A stretch of 64,000 nt of DNA from Actinokineospora baliensis (GTDB taxonomy: Bacteria > Actinomycetota > Actinomycetes > Mycobacteriales > Pseudonocardiaceae), in NCBI RefSeq assembly GCF_016907695.1, contig NZ_JAFBCK010000001.1, positions 4,576,001 through 4,640,000 of the forward strand, given 5' to 3'. The translations under genes and the position numbers were made by a program. Numbering within the stretch: position 1 is the stretch's first letter; each line of letters opens with the position of its first letter. Positions 44,335 to 52,362 of this stretch are shown in pieces. The notes below the pieces were generated by a model. It saw nothing but the letters and a program-made list of their open reading frames with translations, did not search any database and was not told the DNA's origin.

Positions 44335-44421
44335 TCAGGGCAGGACGGACCTACCGCGCCGGAGGCGGGCGGTCGGCGACTTTCGCGCAGGCAGGACGAA
44401 TCCGCATGCGTTCAGCTCCAT
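44335..44421 (-). CDS. Possible 28-aa leader peptide after riboswitch 2
   Basis: On the minus strand CCACGAGG precedes ATG 44421, which opens MELNACGFVLPARK and continues to TGA (44337-44335). The same 18-base CCACGAGGATGGAGCTGA motif follows riboswitch 1. It may be a translated leader or a structural element; the two downstream frames differ after MEL. Confidence 0.35.
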   Translation of the reverse strand: MELNACGFVLPARKSPTARLRRGRSVLP

Positions 44422-44439
44422 CCTCGTGGACGAACACGG

Positions 44440-44605
44440 CTGTCCATGGCCGGTATCCTGGCTCCCGGATCGACGGCCGCCCCGGCCTTCCCGGCTCGCG
44501 CCAGTGGCCTTGAAGTGGGGCGTCGCTCCCCGGTCACAGTGGCGGGACCGCGCCGGATTCGCACCGGCTTCCCTGACACCATGGACCTGAGGACACCCTA
44601 AAGTA
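44440..44605 (-). promoter_or_regulatory. Cobalamin riboswitch 2
   Basis: On the minus strand GTCAGGGAAGCCGGTGCGAA, then TCCGGCGCGGTCCCGCCACT (core, about 44577-44535), then GGGAGCCAGGATACCGGCC (near 44467-44449) give the conserved B12 aptamer. It is longer than riboswitch 1 in the variable region. It sits upstream of the mmsA valine-catabolism operon. Boundaries are approximate. Confidence 0.9.
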
Positions 44606-44735
44606 GGAAGTCCGACCATGTCGACCCCCTGGGGTCACCCCTGAACGAGCGGGCAACCGCCACGGCCGCGACCACTCCTTGCCAGAACGGCAAGCCGGTT
44701 TGCGTACTGGCCGCTGTGCGGGTGAACTGGTCGGC

Positions 44736-45683
44736 ATGGATGAACAGTGGGACGTGGTCGTGGTCGGCGGGGGAGTGGCGGGACTGAGTGCCGCCTTGAT
44801 GTTGGGCCGTGCTCGGCGGCGGGTAGTGGTGGTCGACGCGGGTAGTCCGCGCAACCGCTTCGCCGATCACATGCACGGTGTGCTCGGCCACGAGGGCGTC
44901 GATCCCCGCGAACTGGTCGCGCGCGGCCGGTCCGAGGCGGCGTCCTACGGCGTCGAGTTCCACCCCGGCCGGGTCGAACGGCTCGACGAGACCGGAGCTG
45001 GGGTCGTGGTCACCGTCCCCGGGTCGGGGCAGATCTCGGCGAGGGCCGCGATCGTGGCCACCGGCCTGTCCGACGACCTGCCCGACATCCCCGGTCTCGC
45101 CGAGCACTGGGGTGCCCGTGTCCTGCACTGCCCCTACTGCCACGGCTGGGAGGTCCGCGACCAGCACCTCGGCGTGTTGGTCACCTCACCGCTCGGGCTG
45201 CACCAGGCCGAGCTCATCCGCCAGTGGAGCCCGCAGGTCACGGTCTTCGCCCCCGCACTGGACGAGTCGGTCGAGGCCCGCCTGCGCTCACGCGGGATCG
45301 ACCTCGTAGCCGACCCGGTCGTGTCAGTCTCCGGCGAAGGCCCCCTCGTCGTACACACCGCCCGCGACACCGAGGTAGCGGTGGACGCCCTGTTCACCAC
45401 CGGCACCCCACGACCGCACGACGACTGCCTCAAGCACCTGAACCTGCGCCGCGCGGACACCCCATTCGGAAGCTTCCTCGCCGTCGACCCCCTCACCGGC
45501 AAAACCAGCGGCGACCGCATCTGGGCCGTGGGCAACGTGGTCAACCCCGGCGCCAACGTCCCCATGTCCATCGGAGCGGGCGCGGCGGCCGGTGGCGCGG
45601 TCAACGGCGCCCTGGTCACCCAGGAGTTCGACGCCGCACAGGCGACACCCGCGGACCTTCACCGATCGGTCACACCTCGGTGA
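44736..45683 (+). CDS. FAD/NAD(P)-dependent disulfide oxidoreductase (TrxR-like)
   Basis: A 315-residue pyridine-nucleotide disulfide reductase of the low-Mr thioredoxin reductase group. FAD motif VVGGGVAGLSAA is near residue 9, the redox pair is Cys132-Pro-Tyr-Cys135 (CPYCHGWE), and the C-terminal FAD segment is IWAVGNVVNPG. The NADPH Rossmann GxGxxA is poorly kept (LVTSPLGLHQ), so it may be a dithiol oxidase like the GliT/HlmI type rather than a reductase. ATG 44736 was chosen by the FAD motif spacing. The 130 bp before it hold no other feature seen. Confidence 0.78.
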   Translation: MDEQWDVVVVGGGVAGLSAALMLGRARRRVVVVDAGSPRNRFADHMHGVLGHEGVDPRELVARGRSEAASYGVEFHPGRVERLDETGAGVVVTVPGSGQISARAAIVATGLSDDLPDIPGLAEHWGARVLHCPYCHGWEVRDQHLGVLVTSPLGLHQAELIRQWSPQVTVFAPALDESVEARLRSRGIDLVADPVVSVSGEGPLVVHTARDTEVAVDALFTTGTPRPHDDCLKHLNLRRADTPFGSFLAVDPLTGKTSGDRIWAVGNVVNPGANVPMSIGAGAAAGGAVNGALVTQEFDAAQATPADLHRSVTPR

Positions 45684-45858
45684 AGTTGCCCGCACCGTCG
45701 TTGCGGAAGTGCCGGACCCGCAGGTCGAGTGTGCCGGAAAGGTCGAAGGGGTCCGAGATCACGCCGACGTCCGGGTCTCCGTCATTCTCGAGGTCGACGC
45801 TGAACATCTCGTACCAAGTCGCCCACGACTCCCATGTCGGGGCTGGCCTCCATCCCAC
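45670..45858 (-). pseudogene. FG-GAP/VCBS-repeat fragment
   Basis: A 62-codon frame whose last 40 residues (VDLENDGDPDVGVISDPF, VRHFRNDGAGNFTEV) look like calcium-binding FG-GAP/VCBS repeats, normally part of large secreted proteins. There is no signal peptide or upstream repeat, so it is probably the remnant of a deleted gene, in the gap between the flavoprotein and the MFS gene. Confidence 0.35.
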
Positions 45859-45928
45859 AGGCGGACCTCTTACACACCACGATCAAACGGGCCCGGCCAG
45901 GTGGCGAGTATTCGTACCTCGAGCACGG

Positions 45929-45967
45929 ACTTGGCGGCCACCAACAAAGTGTTGGTGGCCGCCAAGT
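45929..45967 (-). terminator. 17-bp perfect hairpin terminator
   Basis: ACTTGGCGGCCACCAAC (45929-45945) pairs perfectly with GTTGGTGGCCGCCAAGT (45951-45967) around AAAGT. It starts 4 bp after the stop of the MFS gene on the minus strand. Confidence 0.85.
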
Positions 45968-45971
45968 CACG

Positions 45972-47201
45972 TCATGCCGTGGCAGCGGCCAAGGTGTGCT
46001 TCGCCGGGTCGGGTTGGCGTGGATCCGTGAACGTGGCCATACCGGGTACAAGAAGCGTGAGCAGTGCGGCGACGATGACCACGACCCCGCACACCGTCAG
46101 GACGAGCGTGCCACCCGCGGCGTCGATCGCGGCGGGGAGCAGCGCCAAGCCAAGAGGGCTCATGCCGTAGGAGACGAGGAAGTCGAGAGCGGAGATCCGG
46201 GCTTGGAGGTGTTGGGGGACTTCGCGTTGGATGGCCGTGAACCAGGGGATGTTGAAGATCTCGATGCCCGCGCCACCGATGGCGCAGCAGGCGATGATGA
46301 TCCAGCTGTGGTGCGCGAAGGCCAGCGCGAGCGGGACCAGTCCGTAGCTGCCCAGCATGATCATGGCTGGAACGCCGGGGCGTCGTGGGCGCCAGCGGCT
46401 CATCAACACCGCCCCGCCTGCGGCGCCGAAAGAGTAGGCGCCCAAGGCCGCGCCGATGAGCCAGTCGCCGCCGAAGCGTTCTTGGCCGATGATGGGGAGC
46501 ATGAGGTACTTCGCTGCCTCGCCGAGGGCGAGCCAGACGACGAGGGCGACCAGGCCGGCGAGGAACCACCGGTGTTTGCGCGCCTCTCGCAGGCCCTCGC
46601 CGAAGTCGACGAAAGCGTTGGTACGACCCGTATCCTGAGGCGCCGCACCACGTCGATCAGGTAGCACGGCGGAGACCAGCCACAACCCAGCGGCGATCAG
46701 GAGGCTCGCGGTCGCGCCCAGGCTGCTGTGCGCCATGACCGCGATGGTGGGCCCAGCCACCAGGCAGATGCGCAAGCTGAGCGTCGTGGCCGCGTTCGCC
46801 GAGTGCCTGTGCTCCTCGGCGACCAGCTCACCGACCAGGGCTTGGTAGGCGCTGCGGAACACGCCTTCCCCCGCACCTGCGAGGAAAACGGCAGCGCACA
46901 ACGCGATGGTGGGCAAGTCGAGAAGCAACGCTACTGCGGCTGTTCCCGCTGCTCGAAGCAAGCTGGAGCAGGCCAACGTCTTGGCGCGGGGATAGCGGTC
47001 CGCGATGACACCCGCAGGCAAAGCACCCAGCAGGAACCCCAAAGTCCTCGCGCCCAACACAAGACCCAGCGCAGTGAAGCCGTCATGACGGTCCAGGACG
47101 GCCAGGATGAGCGCAGTGGGCATCAGGCCCGTCGCGGCGGCCGACGCCGTGTGGCTCAACCACAAGCGGCGGAACGCCCGCTGGCGCAACACGGTGATCA
47201 C
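45972..47201 (-). CDS. MFS transporter
   Basis: A 409-residue, 12-TM major facilitator. The loop 2-3 motif is GALPAGVIADRYPRAK, and the second-half loop has MSRWRPRRPG. It resembles drug or siderophore exporters of the EntS type. GTG 47201 overlaps the stop of the SbnA-like gene (GTGA), so it is the second gene of a two-gene operon and probably exports a product made with that enzyme. A strong hairpin follows. Confidence 0.82.
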   Translation of the reverse strand: MITVLRQRAFRRLWLSHTASAAATGLMPTALILAVLDRHDGFTALGLVLGARTLGFLLGALPAGVIADRYPRAKTLACSSLLRAAGTAAVALLLDLPTIALCAAVFLAGAGEGVFRSAYQALVGELVAEEHRHSANAATTLSLRICLVAGPTIAVMAHSSLGATASLLIAAGLWLVSAVLPDRRGAAPQDTGRTNAFVDFGEGLREARKHRWFLAGLVALVVWLALGEAAKYLMLPIIGQERFGGDWLIGAALGAYSFGAAGGAVLMSRWRPRRPGVPAMIMLGSYGLVPLALAFAHHSWIIIACCAIGGAGIEIFNIPWFTAIQREVPQHLQARISALDFLVSYGMSPLGLALLPAAIDAAGGTLVLTVCGVVVIVAALLTLLVPGMATFTDPRQPDPAKHTLAAATA

Positions 47202-48310
47202 AAGCTCACCTCGGCGATGGCGCGGGCGGTCGGCGAGCCCAGTTGCTCCGCCAGTTCTGGCATGTAATTCGCGCAATCCCTTGCGGGGGTGGTCGAGTAC
47301 GGGGTGAGGCGACCAGCGCGGGCACGCAGCCCAGCGGCCGTGCAGTCAGTGGCCAGGCCATTGGTCCGCAGCCACTGGTCGTTGAAGGCGGTAGCGAGGT
47401 AGCGCTCACCGCGATCGGAAGCGAGCACCGCCACGCGGCGCCCAGGACGCGTCCGCATCGCGGCAGACAGTGCGACGGTCAGCGCCGCCCCTGTCGACAC
47501 CCCGGCCAGGATTCCCTCCGTGCGGGCCAAGGTTCGGCACGCGCGGTAGGCATCGTCATCGGTGACCTTGTACACCTCATCCACAAGGGACAGATCATCG
47601 AGGTTTACCGGCGTCCAGCTCAAGCCCACGCCAGGAGTCAGGTAGGCGTGCGGGAGCCCCCCGAACACAGTGGACCCTTCGACGTCGACCCCGATGACCC
47701 GCACGTGCGGCGCGCGGCGCTTCACCGAACGGGCGATACCGCCGAGGTGACCACCGGTGCTGACGGTGCAGACCACCGCGCTGAGCTCCGGGCCTGCTTG
47801 GTCGAGCAGCTCGGCGGCGGTGCTGTGCAGGTGTGCCTCGCTGTTAAGCGGGTTGAAGCACTGGTCGGGCCGGAACGACCCGGCGATCTCGTCGTGCATC
47901 CGGTTGGCAAGCGAGATTCGGGTCTTGTGGTAGGAACCGGAGTCGTCCTGCTCGTCGACGACGACGATCTCCGCGCCGTAGGCCTGCAGCAGCGCCCGGT
48001 TGGTCGCGGTCAACTTCGGGTCGACCACGGCGATCACCCGGTAGCCGAGAGACGCGCCGTACATGGCCAGCGCGATGCCGAAGTTCCCGGAGGACGACTC
48101 GATGATCGTCCCACCTGGACGGAGCGCGCCGGTGCGCTCCGCGTGTCGGATGATGTGCGAGGCGGGCCTGTCCTTCAGGCTGCCCCCGGGGTTCGCGCCC
48201 TCCAGTTTCACGACCAGTTCGGCCTCGTGGGCCGTGGTGAGGTTGCGCAGGCGGACGACAGGTGTGTCGCCGACCGCGTCGAGCAGCTCGGGCAAAGTGG
48301 TCGAACGCAT
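47198..48310 (-). CDS. SbnA-like PLP-dependent synthase (cysteine synthase family)
   Basis: A 370-residue fold-type II PLP enzyme. It has the PLP lysine in NPGGSLKDRPA, IESSSGNFGIALAM, VVDPKLTATNRALL, and SDRGERYLATAFNDQWL. From memory these follow Staphylococcus SbnA (MNPGGSMKDRPA, STSGNLGIALAM, VVDPKISPTN, PDRGDRYL ... DTWL), which makes N-(2-amino-2-carboxyethyl)-glutamate for 2,3-diaminopropionate. No SbnB partner is in the window. ATG 48310 follows GGAGAAACCC. A generic cysteine synthase is the alternative. Confidence 0.75.
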   Translation of the reverse strand: MRSTTLPELLDAVGDTPVVRLRNLTTAHEAELVVKLEGANPGGSLKDRPASHIIRHAERTGALRPGGTIIESSSGNFGIALAMYGASLGYRVIAVVDPKLTATNRALLQAYGAEIVVVDEQDDSGSYHKTRISLANRMHDEIAGSFRPDQCFNPLNSEAHLHSTAAELLDQAGPELSAVVCTVSTGGHLGGIARSVKRRAPHVRVIGVDVEGSTVFGGLPHAYLTPGVGLSWTPVNLDDLSLVDEVYKVTDDDAYRACRTLARTEGILAGVSTGAALTVALSAAMRTRPGRRVAVLASDRGERYLATAFNDQWLRTNGLATDCTAAGLRARAGRLTPYSTTPARDCANYMPELAEQLGSPTARAIAEVSL

Positions 48311-48390
48311 GGGTTTCTCCAGTGACCGTCGCGGCATCACATGACGGGGCAGCCAGCGGCACAAAGCGCACCGCTCGGCGGTGCGTGCCG

Positions 48391-48738
48391 TCAGGTCCGC
48401 GCGACGCAGACGTGAGTCAGGAGAGTGCGCCCCCACAACGGCGGCGGTCGACCGTAACCAGCACCCGCCGCGTACCCCTGGTCCGACGGGCAGCCGATCA
48501 CATCCACGACCGCGTCGGCGACACCGCAGGATGCCGCCGATGTGTGCACGGCATCCGGATCGTGAACCACGGAACCGCAATCATCCCCACCAGAACCGGA
48601 ATCCGGCTGATCCGCCACGACTTCCGTCGCCACCAGATGCCCCGACTCGGCGAGGAGCGGATGCGAGTGGCCGACGCACAACGCCACGTACAGCAGGAGC
48701 AGCACGACAATCATGGACGACACAGTGCTCGTGCGCAC
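48391..48738 (-). CDS. Small putative secreted/membrane protein
   Basis: A 115-residue frame with an N-terminal hydrophobic segment (MIVVLLLLYVALCVG) followed by a His/Ser and Cys-bearing acidic region (DCGSVVHDPDAVH, GCPSDQGYAAGAGYG). GTG 48738 or ATG 48714 could start it; no clear ribosome binding site. It lies 80 bp upstream of the SbnA-like gene on the same strand. The base composition by codon position is compatible with coding, but no family was recognised. Confidence 0.35.
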   Translation of the reverse strand: MRTSTVSSMIVVLLLLYVALCVGHSHPLLAESGHLVATEVVADQPDSGSGGDDCGSVVHDPDAVHTSAASCGVADAVVDVIGCPSDQGYAAGAGYGRPPPLWGRTLLTHVCVART

Positions 48739-49022
48739 GGGGGTCCGATGATTGAACACAACGCCCGACTGTACGAATACCCGACGAGCCGCACCACCCC
48801 CCGACCAGACCGCGGACGGAGCTCGGCTCGAAACGCGCACGCAGTCGTCGTCCACGGGGAAATTCACATCTCGTCGTCACCGCTCTTCCCACCTATTCAC
48901 ATCAGGTCATCGAGACGAATGCGCGAATCGCCACCTGACTACCACCAACGCCCACCGCCAGCGGGCGCGACCGGGTCGTCTACCATCCCCAACGAGCACG
49001 GGGACCGGGAGAGGGGCGAGAA

Positions 49023-49247
49023 ATGGGCTGGCTGATCCTCTTCCTGCCAACCGCGGCCGTCTGGGTGGTCCTCATCGGCGCGCTCATCAACCACGCAGGT
49101 CCTGTCGTCACAGTCCCGTTGGGTGTGGGCGCTCTCCTTGGTGCCATCGCCACGATCACCCAAGAGCCCTGGCTCCTCGCTCCGGTGGTCCTGGCCTGGG
49201 CCTGGGGCGTCGCCATGCTCGTCCGGGCCGAACGCGGCACACGATGA
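49023..49247 (+). CDS. Small two-TM membrane protein
   Basis: A 74-residue protein of almost only hydrophobic helices: residues about 3-22 and 28-46, with a possible third at 50-66. It starts at ATG 49023 after GGAGAGGGGCGAGA. No family recognised. It precedes the DUF4407 membrane protein gene by about 90 bp and may be cotranscribed. Confidence 0.5.
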   Translation: MGWLILFLPTAAVWVVLIGALINHAGPVVTVPLGVGALLGAIATITQEPWLLAPVVLAWAWGVAMLVRAERGTR

Positions 49248-49334
49248 CCGCGGGCACACGTCTCTGACCAGTTGGCGAACTGCTCGATCGTGGCCGAGCG
49301 TTATGAACCGGGCACCACGAGCGATGGTGGGGTC

Positions 49335-51185
49335 ATGGGTGTCGCGGTGTCGGGGCGGAGTTCGGCGGCGCCACGCGTGCTGGTGAGACTCGCGGGCGCC
49401 CGGCCGGACCTCCTGGCCAAGGCGCCGGGCGAGCGCTATCACTTCGCGTCGACCGGTGCTGTGCTGCTCGTGGGGGCCGTGGTCGCGGGGATCTCGGCGT
49501 ACTTCGCCCTGACCATGACGACTCGGTTGTCCGTCCCGGTGGCGGTGGTCGTCAGTGTCGGGTGGGTCTTGCTCGTGCTCGGCTTTTCCCGACTTCTGGT
49601 GGTCACCGTGACTCGCGGCCGGTGGACCCGACAGGTGCTCGCCGTCGGGCCGCGTCTCCTGCTGGCCGCGCTGGTAGGTGCCGTGGTCGCCGCCCCGCTG
49701 GTGCTGCAGGTGTTCCGATCCGAGGTCGAGGTCCAACTCCAGGTCCTGGCCGCGGAGAAGATCGCCGCGTTCGGGCAGGAGCTGTCGGCCAGCCCGCGCT
49801 ACGCGGTCATCCCGGACCTGCAACGGCAACTCGCCGATGAACTGCGCATCGCCGACAGCACCACGCAAGCACTGGTCGACGCCGACCCGGCCGTGGTCCG
49901 GGCACGTACCGCCGTCCAGGAAACCAGGACCAGGTACGAAACCGCCCAGCAGCTGCTGGTGTGTGAGATCAGCGGGACGTGCGGTACGGGCCGACCCGGG
50001 GTCGGTGACGCGGTACGGGAACGCCAGTCGGCTCGTGATGTCAGCCTGAAGGACTACGACGACGCGAAAGCGCGGCTGGCTCGGGCGGAGCAAGACGCGC
50101 GGACCTCGGCGCCCAAGATGGCCGACGGGGCCGAGACCAACGCCGACCGGTTGGCAACCCAGCTCAACGAGCTCCGCTCCGCACAAGCCACTGAATTGTC
50201 CGCTTTCGCCCAAGATGTGCGCGCCGACACCGGGCTGCTGTCCCGTCTGGAGGCCCTGAGCGCCATCGGCGGCCGCGGTATCGGCGCCGCTCAATGGATG
50301 ATGTTCGCGCTGTTCACCACACTGCACATGCAGCCGGTGCTGACCAGACTCATCCGAGTCACTGGTGCTCCCACGCTCTATGACGAACTGGTCCGGTTGG
50401 AAGACGACTCGGCCATGCGCATCGCGCGTCGAGAGATCGACCGCAATGAGCAGGTGGCGGCTGAATACGCCGAGCGCCGCGCGGACCTGGAAATGCACCA
50501 AGCCGGACTCCAGTACGAGGCAGGCCTAAGAGTCAACGAGCGGCTGGTGGCGGAGAAGGCCCGCATCGCTGAGGAGGCGATCCGCCGCTGGGCGACCGTA
50601 GCGGCAGGGCTGGCCAAGGCGGAGACGAGCGGTCTCTCAGAAGCAGAGGCACGGGAGTTCGAGAGCCTCACACGAGAACTCGAGATGTCGGCCGCCGCGC
50701 TGCACACCATCGGGGCGCAACCGTTCGCGTTCCCAGACCCACCCCAGGGCGAACCACCGCCCCTCATTCCCGCGCAGACCGACGCTCGGGTCCGGTTGCT
50801 CGATGACGACGCCGTCGTGGGCACCGCCTGCGAAGTCGACTTCGCCTACGTCCGACCAATCCCCGTCGAGCAGGCGGCGAGTTCTCGCCCGATCGCGGTG
50901 CGAATACTGCTCGACGCCCCTGACGCCAAGGTGTCGCCGACGACCCAGATCGTTGCCCTCGCCGCGGATCGAACCTGCGAACCTGTCCTCTTCGAGGTCG
51001 TACCCCACCTCGCTGGGAAGATCGAACTGCGGTTCCGCGTCTACACCGCCGCGGACGGGCAGCTGCTCCAGGAAATCAGCACCTCACTCGTGGTAGGCAG
51101 GCCTGATGCGCGAACTCTCGTCCACGGTCACGATCGACCACACCAATCGCCTGCACTGGCTGCCGACCACCGACTACAACCGTGA
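49335..51185 (+). CDS. DUF4407-like membrane protein with coiled coil
   Basis: A 616-residue protein. The N-terminus leads to TM helices at residues about 39-60, 66-86 and 100-125, a helical exposed region with two Cys (VCEISGTCG), a fourth hydrophobic stretch (WMMFALFTTLHMQPVL), then coiled coil (residues about 360-450) and a C-terminal beta-rich domain. This layout fits DUF4407 proteins. ATG 49335 was chosen; TTG 49272 is an upstream option. Its end overlaps the start of the CHAT gene by 80 bp, and the last 25 residues look unlike a natural domain end. Likely the membrane sensor part of the CHAT cassette, which is inference. Confidence 0.7.
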   Translation: MGVAVSGRSSAAPRVLVRLAGARPDLLAKAPGERYHFASTGAVLLVGAVVAGISAYFALTMTTRLSVPVAVVVSVGWVLLVLGFSRLLVVTVTRGRWTRQVLAVGPRLLLAALVGAVVAAPLVLQVFRSEVEVQLQVLAAEKIAAFGQELSASPRYAVIPDLQRQLADELRIADSTTQALVDADPAVVRARTAVQETRTRYETAQQLLVCEISGTCGTGRPGVGDAVRERQSARDVSLKDYDDAKARLARAEQDARTSAPKMADGAETNADRLATQLNELRSAQATELSAFAQDVRADTGLLSRLEALSAIGGRGIGAAQWMMFALFTTLHMQPVLTRLIRVTGAPTLYDELVRLEDDSAMRIARREIDRNEQVAAEYAERRADLEMHQAGLQYEAGLRVNERLVAEKARIAEEAIRRWATVAAGLAKAETSGLSEAEAREFESLTRELEMSAAALHTIGAQPFAFPDPPQGEPPPLIPAQTDARVRLLDDDAVVGTACEVDFAYVRPIPVEQAASSRPIAVRILLDAPDAKVSPTTQIVALAADRTCEPVLFEVVPHLAGKIELRFRVYTAADGQLLQEISTSLVVGRPDARTLVHGHDRPHQSPALAADHRLQP

Positions 51186-52362
51186 GCGCTCCATCCACCT
51201 CCGCGTCCTGAACGCCAACGGCCGGTACTTCATGCAGGCGTGGGGCTCGGCCTTCCCGCAGGACGGCGGTGGTAGCTACGCGGGCTGGATCACCACCGAC
51301 GTCGCCACCATCCAAGGCGGTATCGCGGACCTGCGGCAGGCGTGGCAGCAGGCCGTCATCGACCGCACCGAGCCCGGTCGTCGGCCAGTGCGCCGCCCCT
51401 TCGTCGACGACTGGGATCTAGCGGGTCCCGATGACAGGACGTACCTGGAACACGCGGGCCTCGCCCTTGCCCGAGCGGGCTACGCGCTGTTTTCCCTGCT
51501 GTTCCTCAACGGCGACGACGCGATGCGAGAGATCACCGCGCGTATCGTGGCGGCCGTGCGCTCCGGGGAGCAGGTGATCACCGTGGAGTCCGACGACCTC
51601 TTCGCCCCGTGGGGAATGCTCTACGTCCCCGCCGCTGAAGACGACGACATCTGGGCGGCGGACTACCGCTGGGTTCCCGAGGGGTTCTGGGGATACCAGC
51701 ACCTCTTGGAGCACAACTTCTCCCGCGCTCTCGCCTTTGACAGCCGGGTGACCATCGCGGGCACGCCCCACGTCGGCCTCAACGTGGACGAGCGGGTCGA
51801 CAGCGACCACCCGCCGACCCCGTGTGTGCGACCGATCATCGACTTCTTCTCCGCCCACACCGACACGACGGTCCGACGCACCAAAAGCGCGCTGGCACAG
51901 GCCCTGAACAGCAAGGAATTCGCCGACGACATCATCTACTTCGGCTGCCACGGCACAGTCGACGGCATCGGCGAACGGCCCTACCTCGCTCTCGGCGACG
52001 GCGAGAAGATCTACAGCAGCGAGGTCGTCGCCTGGCTCACCAACAACCCCCTCGCGACCCGCCCGGTGGTGTTCATCGGCGCCTGCCAGGGCGGGCAACT
52101 CGCCTCGATGTTCTACCCGTCCTTCGGCCACCACCTGCTCCAGCGCGGCGCCCGGTGCCTGATCGGCCCGCAGATCGACCTGCCACGGGCATTCGCGCCG
52201 GAGTACGCGACGCAACTGTTCACCGAGTTCCTCCGCCACCAACGACTCGGTGACACCGTGCGATACCTGGCCCGCATGTTCCTCGACCGCTATCACAACC
52301 CGCTCGGCCTGATCTTCTCCTTGTACCGCGGCATCGACGTCCACTTGGGACCCCCGGAGTGA
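51106..52362 (+). CDS. CHAT-domain (caspase-like) protease
   Basis: A 418-residue protein whose C-terminal half is a CHAT peptidase of the caspase-gingipain clan. The catalytic pair is His282 (IIYFGCHGTVDG) and Cys327 (FIGACQGGQLA), followed by the usual AFAPEYATQLFTEFL. The first 200 residues are a separate alpha/beta region, including DDLFAPWGMLYVP, which is also typical before CHAT domains. It is cytoplasmic. It overlaps the DUF4407 gene by 80 bp and the hydrolase gene by 4 bp (ATG start within its stop). CHAT proteases act in several bacterial immune systems. Confidence 0.85.
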   Translation: MRELSSTVTIDHTNRLHWLPTTDYNRERSIHLRVLNANGRYFMQAWGSAFPQDGGGSYAGWITTDVATIQGGIADLRQAWQQAVIDRTEPGRRPVRRPFVDDWDLAGPDDRTYLEHAGLALARAGYALFSLLFLNGDDAMREITARIVAAVRSGEQVITVESDDLFAPWGMLYVPAAEDDDIWAADYRWVPEGFWGYQHLLEHNFSRALAFDSRVTIAGTPHVGLNVDERVDSDHPPTPCVRPIIDFFSAHTDTTVRRTKSALAQALNSKEFADDIIYFGCHGTVDGIGERPYLALGDGEKIYSSEVVAWLTNNPLATRPVVFIGACQGGQLASMFYPSFGHHLLQRGARCLIGPQIDLPRAFAPEYATQLFTEFLRHQRLGDTVRYLARMFLDRYHNPLGLIFSLYRGIDVHLGPPE

